In this document: positions 1 through 5,446 of the stretch, piece by piece
Layout of the letters: each line of letters begins with the position of its first letter
Position numbering within the stretch: the first letter of the stretch is position 1
Assembly: GCA_948857205.1 (NCBI GenBank)
Contig: CAQPRV010000045.1
Span: 1-13,469 of the forward strand
Length of the DNA: 13,469 bases
DNA from: an uncultured Clostridia bacterium
Lineage (GTDB): Bacteria > Bacillota > Clostridia > TANB77 > CAG-508
Direction: 5' to 3'
The notes under the pieces: generated by a model
What the model was told of the DNA's origin: nothing
The model's database searches: none
What the model saw: the letters and a program-made list of their open reading frames with translations, nothing else
Translations under genes and position numbers: made by a program

Positions 1-1
1 T

Positions 2-73
2 ATTGCAGGAGAATCTTATCGAATTAAAGATATGATGTCTAAAATGGAAAATATTAACAATACTAGTGGTTAA
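2..73 (+). CDS. C-terminal tail of an upstream protein (partial)
   Basis: Frame 2 is open from the window edge and ends at TAA 71-73. It encodes 23 residues that begin IAGESYRIKDMMSK. A GxSYR-type segment followed by a charged stretch near the end recalls DnaC/IstB-type helicase loader ATPases, but a tail this short cannot prove the family. The next ORF starts 3 nt after this stop, so the two are probably co-transcribed and translationally coupled. The start lies outside the window. Confidence 0.45.
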   Translation: MAGESYRIKDMMSKMENINNTSG

Positions 74-76
74 TCT

Positions 77-214
77 ATGGTGTCTAAATTGGTAAAAATT
101 ATTTTCCCTTTTTTGGTAATTTTGGTATTGACTTTTATAAAAAATTACACATTACAAGAAAGAATGGATTTATTGAATCAAAAGTTTAAACAGAAGGAGT
201 TACAAAATGGATAA
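77..214 (+). CDS. Small single-pass membrane protein (45 aa)
   Basis: ATG 77 lies 3 nt after the previous stop, and the frame ends at TAA 212-214. Residues 6-21 are hydrophobic (VKIIFPFLVILVLTF), and the C-terminal half is polar and rich in K, Q and E. This fits a one-helix membrane peptide with a charged tail. There is no good Shine-Dalgarno, so translation probably depends on coupling to the upstream stop. It overlaps the start of the 207 gene by 8 nt, typical of an operon. The function is unknown. Small membrane peptides in mobile elements can be holin-like, toxin-like or phage Rz/spanin-like, but nothing here decides between these. Confidence 0.5.
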   Translation: MVSKLVKIIFPFLVILVLTFIKNYTLQERMDLLNQKFKQKELQNG

Positions 215-443
215 GTTAGATAAAATTATAAATAATGCAGAACCTCTAAAAGCTAATGAGAAAGAAATATATTGTCTAAGAGGAACATATATAGATGTAT
301 CATTGCTAGTAGAACAGATATTACAAGAAATAGAGCAGAAAATAATATTAAAAAAAGATTATAGAAACCTAAATATGTTAGGAGAAAATAGTATAGTAGA
401 ATTAGAAAAAGCACTTGAACTATTGAGGGAACAAAATAAATAA
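207..443 (+). CDS. Hypothetical protein, 78 aa, helical
   Basis: ATG 207 has a strong AGAAGGAG site at 192-199, and the frame ends at TAA 441-443. The product is acidic and lysine-rich. Its likely long helices (VSLLVEQILQEIEQKIIL and the C-terminal IVELEKALELLREQ) could form a coiled coil. No signal peptide, membrane segment or catalytic motif is visible. It starts inside the end of the preceding membrane-peptide gene, so it belongs to the same transcript. The family is not recognised. Confidence 0.65.
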   Translation: MDKLDKIINNAEPLKANEKEIYCLRGTYIDVSLLVEQILQEIEQKIILKKDYRNLNMLGENSIVELEKALELLREQNK

Positions 444-616
444 CAAATTTGAATAAAAATAAATTACTTGACATATTTTAAAACTTATAACACTTTTTAA
501 ACAAAAGCTATTGACTAGCAGTAAATTAATGTGTTAAGCTACTTCATCAGCTGGGAGAGTAAGAAAAACAGGATTTTAAGCAACAAAAATCTAGCAGAGA
601 TGAGGTGAGTTAAAAA
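444..616 (+). promoter_or_regulatory. Structured leader upstream of the 617 gene
   Basis: This is 173 nt of non-coding sequence. TTGACA at 468-473 and TTGACT at 511-516 look like -35 boxes, but neither has a convincing -10. The second is followed 17 nt later only by TTAAGC (534-539). Downstream, CTTCATC 542-548 can pair with GATGAGG 599-605 over seven base pairs (one G-U), closing a loop of about 50 nt. TACTTC/GAGAGTA can form a competing local hairpin. The 3' arm abuts the ribosome binding site AGGTGAG (603-609) of the 617 gene, so folding could affect its translation. The loop contains AGCTGGGAGAGTA, which resembles a tRNA D-arm. Confidence 0.3.
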
Positions 617-1268
617 ATGGAACAAGTATCATTGCAAGAGGTTATATCATATTCAAAACAGAAAGAAAGTCCACGAATAACAGTTGTAGACAGTATAACA
701 GATGATGAATTTAAGGAAATAGGAGAATTAATTGGTCGATTAAAACTCCTATTTCTTTGTGTTGCAGAAAACAGGATAGCATTTATTAACAATGTAGATG
801 TAGCCTTAAAAATTGCTAAAGACTTTAGGAAGAAGTCGCAGGTTATGTATCAGGATTTTGCAAAAAGACCAAGTGCAAATTTAGTAAATTATGCACTAAC
901 AGGATATACCAAAAGTTGGATAATCTTACGAGATAATCGGTTACATAGTAAAAGCCTATGATGAGGAAGGACAAGAAATGCAATAGCCTTGGTTAGATAC
1001 AAACATTGAAGAAGTTACACCATCTAATTTATATAAATTAGGATTAAAAAACTTTGAAATATCTTTAGGGATTAGAGGTATTGGCAGTAGTAGAAATAGT
1101 AACAATGAAATTTTAGAACTATCAAGACATCATTTTGTTAATAATGGAATCTACAATGCAGAAAGAAACTGTTATTATCCACGAGATAGGACAATAGCAA
1201 GAGGAACAGCAGAATATAACAAGCTAGAGAAATTATTTAAAAAGTGGGGATTTCAGAGATTTCACTAA
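617..1268 (+). pseudogene. Broken hypothetical gene: frameshift plus in-frame TAG
   Basis: ATG 617 has AGGTGAG at 603-609 and reads 114 residues to TGA 959-961. The +1 frame is open from 924 and continues protein-like sequence (GYIVKAYDEEGQEMQ). It meets a single TAG at 984-986, then runs open for another 93 codons to TAA 1266-1268 (for example SLGIRGIGSSRNSNN and FKKWGFQRFH). The simplest reading is one gene of about 217 residues with a frameshift between about 921 and 959 and one nonsense codon. No family is recognised. The 114-residue N-terminal part may still be made. Two separate small genes is less likely, because the second half has no start codon or ribosome binding site. Confidence 0.6.
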
Positions 1269-1288
1269 ATAAGATTAAAACATCAAAA

Positions 1289-1363
1289 TACTGGTATGTT
1301 AGCTTTTAACGAGCTTCAACGACACTTGAATTAATAAATTATAGGAAACAAGTTATACCAGTA
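1289..1363. repeat. 9-bp inverted repeat in non-coding gap
   Basis: The gap 1269-1407 has no ORF with a ribosome binding site. It is bounded by TACTGGTAT at 1289-1297 and its perfect inverse ATACCAGTA at 1355-1363, with 57 nt between them. A smaller hairpin TTCAA/TTGAA (1315-1319/1326-1330) sits inside. This could be a terminator-like or regulatory structure, a protein-binding dyad or a recombination scar. There is no T-tract after the second arm, so intrinsic termination is unlikely. Confidence 0.45.
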
Positions 1364-1407
1364 AAAAATAAAGTTGTTTAAAATTGAAATATGAAAAGGA
1401 GTAAATA

Positions 1408-1707
1408 ATGTCTAGTGGAAATACTGTATATGTAATATTAGAAAATTGGAAACATGACACAGGAGAAAAAGGAATAAATGTAAGTTTATTTTCAAATTAT
1501 GAATTAGCAAAAGTTAAGTATGAAGAATTAAAAAGGAACTATAAAATTGATTATGAAGAATATCGTACTCACGATTTGAAATTCAATGAAACTATAAATG
1601 ATAAGGGAGAATATATTGAATTAAAAGCACATGATACAGATTATTATAATTACTTTAATATTACAGTTTTTAGAGAAAAAGTAAAGGAGAATTTGAAAAA
1701 TGAATAA
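1408..1707 (+). CDS. Conserved-looking hypothetical protein, 99 aa
   Basis: ATG 1408 follows AAAAGGAG, and the frame ends at TGA 1705-1707. The N-terminus VYVILENWKHDTGEKG followed by INVSLFSNYELAKVKYEEL resembles a small unnamed family I recall from mobile elements of gut Firmicutes. These are cytosolic proteins with no known activity. The rest is rich in Y, K, D and E, with no membrane segment. Its last 8 nt overlap the start of the S6-like gene, so the pair is co-transcribed and coupled. The function is unknown. Confidence 0.7.
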   Translation: MSSGNTVYVILENWKHDTGEKGINVSLFSNYELAKVKYEELKRNYKIDYEEYRTHDLKFNETINDKGEYIELKAHDTDYYNYFNITVFREKVKENLKNE

Positions 1708-2000
1708 ATATAAAAGTGTAATAATTATCAGTCCAAATTTAGATGAAGGAGAAATTGAAGATATAGTAACAGAAATAACAGACTTAATAAATCAAGATGG
1801 AGAAGTAACAAAAGTTGAAAAGATGGGAATTAAGAAATTAGCTTATGAAATTAAAAAGAACAGAAGATGGAAGATGGTGTTTAGCACTAAAAGTGCCTTG
1901 GGTAACTGAATATGATACAGTATCAATTTTTGGAGATACAAAACAAGAATGTATAGATGAACTAAAATATGTAAAGAAAGACCCAAAGTATGGTAAGTAA
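1700..2000 (+). pseudogene. Ribosomal protein S6-like N-terminus, frameshifted by a 7-bp tandem duplication
   Basis: ATG 1700 has AAAGGAG about 8 nt upstream. Residues 1-54 follow the bS6 pattern closely: an N-terminal MxKY strand, a SPNLDEGEI helix start, then a strand and KKLAYEIKKN, which matches the RRLAYEI core of bS6. The frame then shifts and stops at TGA 1907-1909. A tandem copy of AAGATGG (1864-1870 and 1871-1877) explains this. Removing one copy restores an uninterrupted frame into CLALKVPWVTEYDTVSIFG and on to TAA 1998-2000. That C-terminal part does not look like bS6, so the intact ancestor was either a chimera or a divergent S6-fold protein. True bS6 (about 95 aa) binds 16S rRNA with bS18. 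An accessory, truncated copy is unlikely to be the housekeeping gene. Confidence 0.65.
1864..1877 (+). repeat. Two tandem copies of AAGATGG
   Basis: Two perfect 7-nt copies lie head to tail inside the S6-like gene. Because seven is not a multiple of three, gain or loss of one copy switches the downstream frame. With one copy the frame is open to 2000, and with two it stops at 1909. It may be a simple slippage mutation or a reversible switch. Confidence 0.7.
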
Positions 2001-2011
2001 AAAGGATAAAA

Positions 2012-2287
2012 ATAGATGATGAAAATTATTTAGAATTTAAACTTGGATATAATTATAAAAATCTAATACAGCTACGTATTAGTAAATATTATACTCAAAA
2101 GCATATAGGAACTGCAACAAGTGAAGGTTTAGGAAAAAGTAAAGTATTAGAAGAAACCAGTTATAAAAGAAAAGGTATAAATAATTTGATTATTAAAACA
2201 CAAACTCTTACAGATGAGGAACTTCTAAAGATAAATACTGAAACAAAAGTTATAAATAATGGAATATTAGGAAAAGGAGATAATTAG
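2012..2287 (+). pseudogene. Reading frame with lost start codon (ATA in place of ATG?)
   Basis: An open frame of 91 codons ends at TAG 2285-2287 and codes for protein-like sequence (DDENYLEFKLGYNYKN, then LIQLRISKYYTQKHIG). The nearest in-frame upstream stop is 1994-1996, and no ATG, GTG or TTG lies between it and the body of the frame. ATA at 2012-2014 stands 6 nt after AAAAAGG (1999-2005), exactly where a start codon belongs, so the most likely history is ATG changed to ATA. Initiation at AUA is rare but not impossible. The family is not recognised. It lies between the S6-like gene and the 2309 gene, on the same strand with short gaps. Confidence 0.45.
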
Positions 2288-2308
2288 ATAATGGAAAAGG
2301 AGAGAATT

Positions 2309-2521
2309 ATGCAAGATGATGTAGAAGAATTATTTATTGAAATGCAACAACAAATTGAGAAAATCAAAAAGACTTATAACAAGATACCAACAAAAATAAG
2401 AAAAGAATTAAAAGAAAATTATCCTGACAGTTGCCCTGATAATAGCATTGATACACTATGCAGAGATATAGATTATTGGTATAGGAATATTGATATGGTA
2501 ATAGAAGATTTAAAAGAATGA
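2309..2521 (+). CDS. Hypothetical protein, 70 aa, helical and acidic
   Basis: Start chosen at ATG 2309, because AAGGAGAG lies about 6 nt upstream. The alternative ATG 2291 adds six residues but places its site (GGAG at 2275-2279) about 11 nt away. The frame ends at TGA 2519-2521. The product opens with a helix (VEELFIEMQQQIEKIKK), has two cysteines in a central CPDNSIDTLC segment and ends in another acidic helix. No known domain is recognised. It lies 16 nt before the 2538 gene, so it is part of the same operon. Confidence 0.65.
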   Translation: MQDDVEELFIEMQQQIEKIKKTYNKIPTKIRKELKENYPDSCPDNSIDTLCRDIDYWYRNIDMVIEDLKE

Positions 2522-2537
2522 TAGGAAGTGATATAAA

Positions 2538-3326
2538 GTGGAATTAGAAATAAAACAATTAGATGAGAACTTAATACATAGAGCAAATTCAAATAGTTTT
2601 AATGGAACAAGAGGAGATTTATCAGCACAAAGTTATAAATCATATATAGATGAGGTTTTAAGTTGGGATATATCAAATAATAAGAAACAGAAACTATTAG
2701 AACAATTACATAAAAGATATTCAAAGATATTAGAATATGAAGTTCAACACGTTAGTGTGATGGTGGCAGGTCCAGCAAATTATAATTCAAGGAGATTAGA
2801 CAAGAGCGACCAAATACTTAAATCAACACATGAGTTTTGTGAGTGGTTTGATGGTTTAAGAGAACAAATTAAAAATTCTAAAATAGATACAACAGCAAGA
2901 GATATTAGTTTGATAATGAATATGGTAGAATTTTGCGAAGAAAGAGATTTTGACCCAAGAGAGCATTTAATTAAATTAGCATATTTAGATAATAAAAAGT
3001 TTATTGAATTATATGAGAAGTATTATCCCAAATTTAAGTGGAGAAAAAATAGTATTATATTTAAGATTTATCAAAGATCAATGAATGGAGAAATCAAGGA
3101 GATCCGAAAGGAAATTATATTTGAAGATGAAAACTTTACAGCCTACATTGAAGGAGATAGAGCATATATAAGATTTACTATGAAAATTCAAAGACAGTTA
3201 ATTGTTGCATTAAAAAGCCGTAAATGGTGGTGGAATAGTAATAAGAAGGCTTGGAGTACATATTTAGATAGAGTTGATAAAGACTGGATAGAAAGCATAA
3301 GTACAAGATATGCACAGTATTTGTAA
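2538..3326 (+). CDS. Mobile-element protein with GPAxYN motif and C-terminal WNxxxKAW motif, 262 aa
   Basis: GTG 2538 follows AGGAAGTG (2523-2530), and the frame ends at TAA 3324-3326. Residues 70-86 contain QHVSVMVAGPANYNSRR. GPAxYNxRR segments preceded by a hydrophobic stretch occur, from memory, in large plasmid and conjugative-element proteins (DUF3560 and helicase-methylase polyproteins). Residues 208-250 form a second unit (RAYIRFTMK, then KWWWNSNKKAW at 229-239). The W-N-x3-K-A-W pattern resembles the short module described in DUF3560-type proteins. The middle (117-200) is helical and charged. No Walker, nuclease or methylase motif is present, so this may be a stand-alone accessory version. 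It is soluble and probably acts in element maintenance, which is an inference. Confidence 0.6.
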   Translation: MELEIKQLDENLIHRANSNSFNGTRGDLSAQSYKSYIDEVLSWDISNNKKQKLLEQLHKRYSKILEYEVQHVSVMVAGPANYNSRRLDKSDQILKSTHEFCEWFDGLREQIKNSKIDTTARDISLIMNMVEFCEERDFDPREHLIKLAYLDNKKFIELYEKYYPKFKWRKNSIIFKIYQRSMNGEIKEIRKEIIFEDENFTAYIEGDRAYIRFTMKIQRQLIVALKSRKWWWNSNKKAWSTYLDRVDKDWIESISTRYAQYL

Positions 3327-3346
3327 TAAAAAGGAGATGATGGATA

Positions 3347-3751
3347 GTGAACAAAGATGAAGAATTAAAACAATAATGTATAGAAAGATTAAATATATTA
3401 GGGTTAGCTTCAAAACTAATAGATGATTTTGTAAATGATGAAAAAGTATATATATCTTCAATAGGTGGAGAGATAATGGAAGCCACAAAATATGATTATG
3501 TTTTAAATTTAATAAAAAAGTTTGAAGGAAATTGGAAAGTTAAAATATATCATATTATTAGCATTGAAAGAAAAATGAGAAGTACAGTATATATTTTATA
3601 TGCTAGTCAAGATAAAAATAAATGGAAAGCAGAAAAAGAAGATTTAAAAAATGGAAAAGCACAAACTTTTACATTAGAAACAGTAAAAGCATTTATGAAA
3701 GAAAATATTGATATGAAAACAGAAAATGGCAAGATAGTTAAGGTTGTATAG
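3347..3751 (+). pseudogene. Mobile-element hypothetical gene with in-frame TAA at codon 10; possible restart at 3476
   Basis: GTG 3347 has AAGGAG at 3331-3336. The frame reads nine codons, meets TAA at 3374-3376, then stays open for 124 codons to TAG 3749-3751. The segment right after the stop (CIERLNILGLASKLIDDF) and the later KIYHIISIERK, VYILYASQDKNKWKAEKEDL have the order of one small protein family I recall from gut Firmicutes mobile elements. That family starts with a (K/E)ECIxRxxxLGL motif and later has VYHVIH and YVSxYEEEW segments. The stop therefore probably replaces a Glu or Gln codon. ATG 3476 has its own GGTGGAG site (about 7 nt spacing) and could make the 91-residue C-terminal part. 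The function is unknown. Confidence 0.55.
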
Positions 3752-3752
3752 T

Positions 3753-3944
3753 ATGCTTAGTAATTTAAAACAAATACGAGTAAATAGAAATCTAACATTA
3801 AAACAGCTATCTATAAAAACAGGAATATCAATTACATATTTGAATGATTTAGAAAATCTATATAGAATAAATCCAAATTCTGAAAAGGTAGATAAACTAT
3901 GCAAAGTATTAAATGTATCAGAAAAGGAACTAAAAGGAAATTAG
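3753..3944 (+). CDS. Small Cro/C1-type HTH protein, 63 aa
   Basis: Start set at ATG 3753, with AAGG at 3740-3743. A TTG nine nt earlier is possible but weaker. The frame ends at TAG 3942-3944. Residues 5-59 form a single HTH_3/XRE domain: helix 1 LKQIRVNRN, helix 2 LKQLSIKTGIS, recognition helix TYLNDLENL, and a final VDKLCKVLNVSEKEL. It has no dimerisation or protease-sensor domain, as in phage Cro-like proteins. It begins one base after the upstream stop and is followed 15 nt later by a second HTH gene. It is probably a DNA-binding regulator of nearby promoters, for example the one at 4190, by inference. Confidence 0.8.
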   Translation: MLSNLKQIRVNRNLTLKQLSIKTGISITYLNDLENLYRINPNSEKVDKLCKVLNVSEKELKGN

Positions 3945-3959
3945 AGTTGGTGGTGGTTT

Positions 3960-4154
3960 ATGGAAAATAGAATAAAAGAAATACGAGAAGAAGAAGGTAT
4001 AAAACAATATGCACTAGCGAAGATGACAGGACTTTCAGAAGGATATATATGTCATTTAGAAAAAGGTACTAGAGAAAATCCAAGTTATAAGACTATGGTT
4101 AAAATATCATCTGCATTAAAAAGAAAAGTACAAGAAGTATTTAATGTAGGTTAA
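3960..4154 (+). CDS. Small Cro/C1-type HTH protein, 64 aa
   Basis: ATG 3960 follows GGTGGTGG, a weak ribosome site, and the frame ends at TAA 4152-4154. The whole protein is one XRE HTH domain: helix 1 RIKEIREEEGI, helix 2 YALAKMTGLS, recognition helix EGYICHLEKGT, then MVKISSALKRKVQEVF. The recognition helices of this protein and the 3753 protein differ, so they are not recent duplicates. It is likely a repressor or activator of an element gene. The promoter and inverted repeat immediately downstream (4169-4218) are the nearest candidate target. Confidence 0.82.
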   Translation: MENRIKEIREEEGIKQYALAKMTGLSEGYICHLEKGTRENPSYKTMVKISSALKRKVQEVFNVG

Positions 4155-4168
4155 AGCAATATAGGACA

Positions 4169-4194
4169 TTCAAACGAGGATTATGATATTTGAA
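4169..4194. promoter_or_regulatory. Candidate operator overlapping the -35 box
   Basis: TTCAAA at 4169-4174 and TTTGAA at 4189-4194 form a perfect 6-bp inverted repeat with a 14-bp spacer. The right arm overlaps the -35 box of the promoter at 4190-4218. This placement suits a small HTH repressor such as the one encoded just upstream. Binding is inferred, not shown. Confidence 0.35.
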
Positions 4195-4218
4195 AGATGA
4201 AAATATTAGCAATATAAT
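4190..4218 (+). promoter_or_regulatory. Sigma-A-type promoter for the DUF6809-like pair
   Basis: TTGAAA (4190-4195), an exact 17-nt spacer and a consensus TATAAT (4213-4218) make one of the best promoters in the window. Transcription would start near 4225, giving a leader of about 50 nt before ATG 4274. Confidence 0.7.
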
Positions 4219-4273
4219 TTGATATAGCAAAAGCTAAAATGGTTTAAATCAAATTCTAAGAAAGGAGCAATAA

Positions 4274-4630
4274 ATGAAAATAGAAAATGTAATTACATTT
4301 ATAAAACAATTTAATAAAGAGTTTGGAACTAAGATTAAAATTTCAAATAAGGACATTCCATTACTTTTAAATATGTTTTATGAATATATAGAACAAACTT
4401 TTAAAACAAGTGATGTTTATAATGAAATTTTAGATAAAATAGTAGACCTAGAAGAACAATTAAAAAATACTTTGACAGATGAACAGCAGGATTTATTTGA
4501 TAAATGGGATACTTACAAAGGAGAATTAAATCAATATGTATCAGAAAATTCTTTTATATATGGAGTTTGTTTAGATAAGGAATATACTATTGAAAAAGGA
4601 GCAAGAAACAATGAAAAAAGAACAAATTGA
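4274..4630 (+). CDS. DUF6809-like hypothetical protein, 118 aa
   Basis: ATG 4274 has AAAGGAG about 6 nt upstream, and the frame ends at TGA 4628-4630. Residues 58-97 (LEEQLKNTLTDEQQDLFDKW, then a GELNQYVSENSFIYG segment) match the layout I associate with DUF6809: a helix with EExL, an LxxEQQxLFxK turn, then a second helix ending in a hydrophobic xFxxGxxL. The protein is all-helical and soluble, and the biochemical function of the family is unknown. It is the first gene after the 4190 promoter and overlaps the start of the next, related gene by 20 nt. Confidence 0.6.
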   Translation: MKIENVITFIKQFNKEFGTKIKISNKDIPLLLNMFYEYIEQTFKTSDVYNEILDKIVDLEEQLKNTLTDEQQDLFDKWDTYKGELNQYVSENSFIYGVCLDKEYTIEKGARNNEKRTN

Positions 4631-4877
4631 AAGTTTATATTGGAAATTTAGAGAAGAAATGTATCATAAAACAGATGAATTATCAAAATTAAATAAAAAC
4701 ATTTCAACAAAATATAATAAATTATGTGAAACAATTACAAAAGATGAAAAGAAACTATTAGATAAAATGCAAGAAGAAGAAAATATAAAAAGTGGAATCA
4801 TAGAATTACAAGTATTTGAGTTTGCATTTTCATTAGCAACTAAGCTATTTGTTGAAGGTTTAGGTAAGGAAATTTAA
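4611..4877 (+). CDS. DUF6809-like hypothetical protein, 88 aa
   Basis: Start set at ATG 4611, which has AAAAAGGAG (4594-4600) at a good distance. An upstream in-frame TTG 4590 lies inside the previous gene and has no site. The frame ends at TAA 4875-4877. The layout parallels the upstream protein: a first helix IESLYWKFREEM, a middle LCETITKDEKKLLDKMQ, and a C-terminal LQVFEFAFSLATKLFVEG, equivalent to the FxxGxxLxxxL end of DUF6809-type proteins. The two may be distant paralogues expressed together. No catalytic residues are visible. Confidence 0.6.
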   Translation: MKKEQIESLYWKFREEMYHKTDELSKLNKNISTKYNKLCETITKDEKKLLDKMQEEENIKSGIIELQVFEFAFSLATKLFVEGLGKEI

Positions 4878-4887
4878 TAGATAATGT

Positions 4888-4918
4888 AATAAGAGTAAGT
4901 TAGAAGCTTACTCTTATT
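4888..4918. terminator. Hairpin terminator between convergent genes
   Basis: AATAAGAGTAAG (4888-4899) and CTTACTCTTATT (4907-4918) form a perfect 12-bp stem with a 7-nt loop between the plus-strand 4611 gene and the minus-strand repressor. The stop of the repressor (4914-4916) lies within the right arm. T-rich sequence follows on the plus strand (ATTTGTTGT), and the opposite side is less T-rich, so termination may be asymmetric. Confidence 0.7.
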
Positions 4919-5249
4919 TGTTGTATAAATAATCTAAAAAGCAGATTAGATGTTGTTTATTTTCATCAGATAAAGAATTATATTTATATAAAATATCGGT
5001 TTTATGGTTATTATCTAAATTCTTAGGCATAGTAGGGTTATCAGTCCTATTAAGTAAATAATCTGTAGAACAATGGAAGAAATCAGCTATCTTAATTAAA
5101 TTATCAATATTAGGTTTACTCTCCCCTACTTCATAATGAGATATAATCTCTTGAGACACCTCTATTTCAACAGATAATCTAGTTTGTGTCATCTTTTTCT
5201 TTTCCCTTAATTTTTTTAGATTATCCATCTTAAAACTTCTGTTATCCAT
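4914..5249 (-). CDS. Cro/C1-type transcriptional repressor, 111 aa
   Basis: The start is the minus-strand ATG at 5249-5247, preceded by AGGAGGGAAGTT. A second ATG at codon 8 lacks this spacing. Residues 9-65 form an XRE HTH domain (NLKKLREKKKMTQTRLS, VSQEIISHYEVGES, then IDNLIKIADFFHCSTDYLLN), typical of phage and ICE repressors. The C-terminal 45 residues (LSDENKQHLICFLDYLYNK) are a short helical, probably dimerising tail. There is no Ser-Lys LexA-type peptidase and no ImmA-like domain. It is divergent from the SHOCT gene set. The inverted repeat 5260-5300 covers its own promoter, which suggests autoregulation. It is likely the controller of the 5332 promoter (inference). Confidence 0.85.
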   Translation of the reverse strand: MDNRSFKMDNLKKLREKKKMTQTRLSVEIEVSQEIISHYEVGESKPNIDNLIKIADFFHCSTDYLLNRTDNPTMPKNLDNNHKTDILYKYNSLSDENKQHLICFLDYLYNK

Positions 5250-5259
5250 AACTTCCCTC

Positions 5260-5300
5260 CTAGTATTATAGATTATATAAATAACAATTCTAAATACTAG
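5260..5300. promoter_or_regulatory. Inverted repeat over the repressor promoter
   Basis: CTAGTATT (5260-5267) and AATACTAG (5293-5300) are perfect 8-bp inverse arms. Between them, read on the minus strand, are two TATAAT boxes (5277-5272 and 5270-5265). The first leaves a leader long enough to hold the AGGAGG site. The -35 is weak. Two half-sites spaced about three helical turns apart (33 bp) across the promoter fit an autoregulatory operator for the 4914-5249 repressor. Confidence 0.45.
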
Positions 5301-5331
5301 AACATAAACTAATAGAATGTAGTCGTATATA

Positions 5332-5360
5332 TTGTAAAAAATATTAGTTAGTGTTATAAT
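5332..5360 (+). promoter_or_regulatory. Extended -10 promoter for the SHOCT gene set
   Basis: TTGTAA (5332-5337), a 17-nt spacer and TATAAT (5355-5360) preceded by TG at 5352-5353 (TGTTATAAT) form an extended -10 sigma-A promoter. The start site would be near 5367, leaving a leader of about 80 nt that carries the 17-bp repeats. It is divergent from the repressor gene. Confidence 0.65.
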
Positions 5361-5372
5361 TTTGACAGAAAT

Positions 5373-5423
5373 GTAATATTATATCGAAATAGAGGTATTA
5401 TCGAAAGTAATATTATAAAAAAT
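5373..5423 (+). repeat. Three 17-bp tandem units in the leader
   Basis: The units are 5373-5389 GTAATATTATATCGAAA, 5390-5406 TAGAGGTATTATCGAAA and 5407-5423 GTAATATTATAAAAAAT. Units 1 and 3 share a perfect 11-nt GTAATATTATA, 34 bp apart, and units 1 and 2 share TATCGAAA, 17 bp apart. They lie between the 5332 promoter and the start codon at 5447. They may be operator half-sites for a protein, because 17 bp is about one and a half helical turns, or a slippage-prone leader. Confidence 0.5.
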
Positions 5424-5446
5424 TTTAAAGAGAGGTAGGAAAAAAA

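Noticed and set aside
468..496. A strong promoter based on TTGACA at 468
   Set aside because: No acceptable -10 lies 16-18 nt downstream. The TATAAC-like sequence at 486 is only about 12 nt away.
535..606. A tRNA gene, possibly an ochre suppressor, because of the D-arm-like AGCTGGGAGAGTA and a TTTTAAG stretch
   Set aside because: No register gives a paired anticodon stem around the TTTTAAG stretch, and no T-arm with a TTCGA-type loop or CCA end is visible. Only an acceptor-like stem and a D-arm-like segment remain.
3178..3488. Two overlapping minus-strand ORFs with hydrophobic residues
   Set aside because: They are antisense to the 2538 and 3347 genes, have no ribosome sites, and their Phe/Ser/Leu/Ile bias is the expected shadow of Lys/Glu-rich coding on the other strand. 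The same holds for minus-strand frames at 253-474, 610-792, 3674-3904, 5677-6066, 7566-7769, 7971-8237, 9971-10222, 10766-11023 and 11618-11806.
4590..4610. TTG 4590 as start of the second DUF6809-like gene
   Set aside because: It lies within the upstream gene without a ribosome site, while ATG 4611 has AAAAAGGAG at good spacing.
5373..5423. A CRISPR array
   Set aside because: Units are 17 bp in direct contact, without unique spacers, and no cas genes are present.
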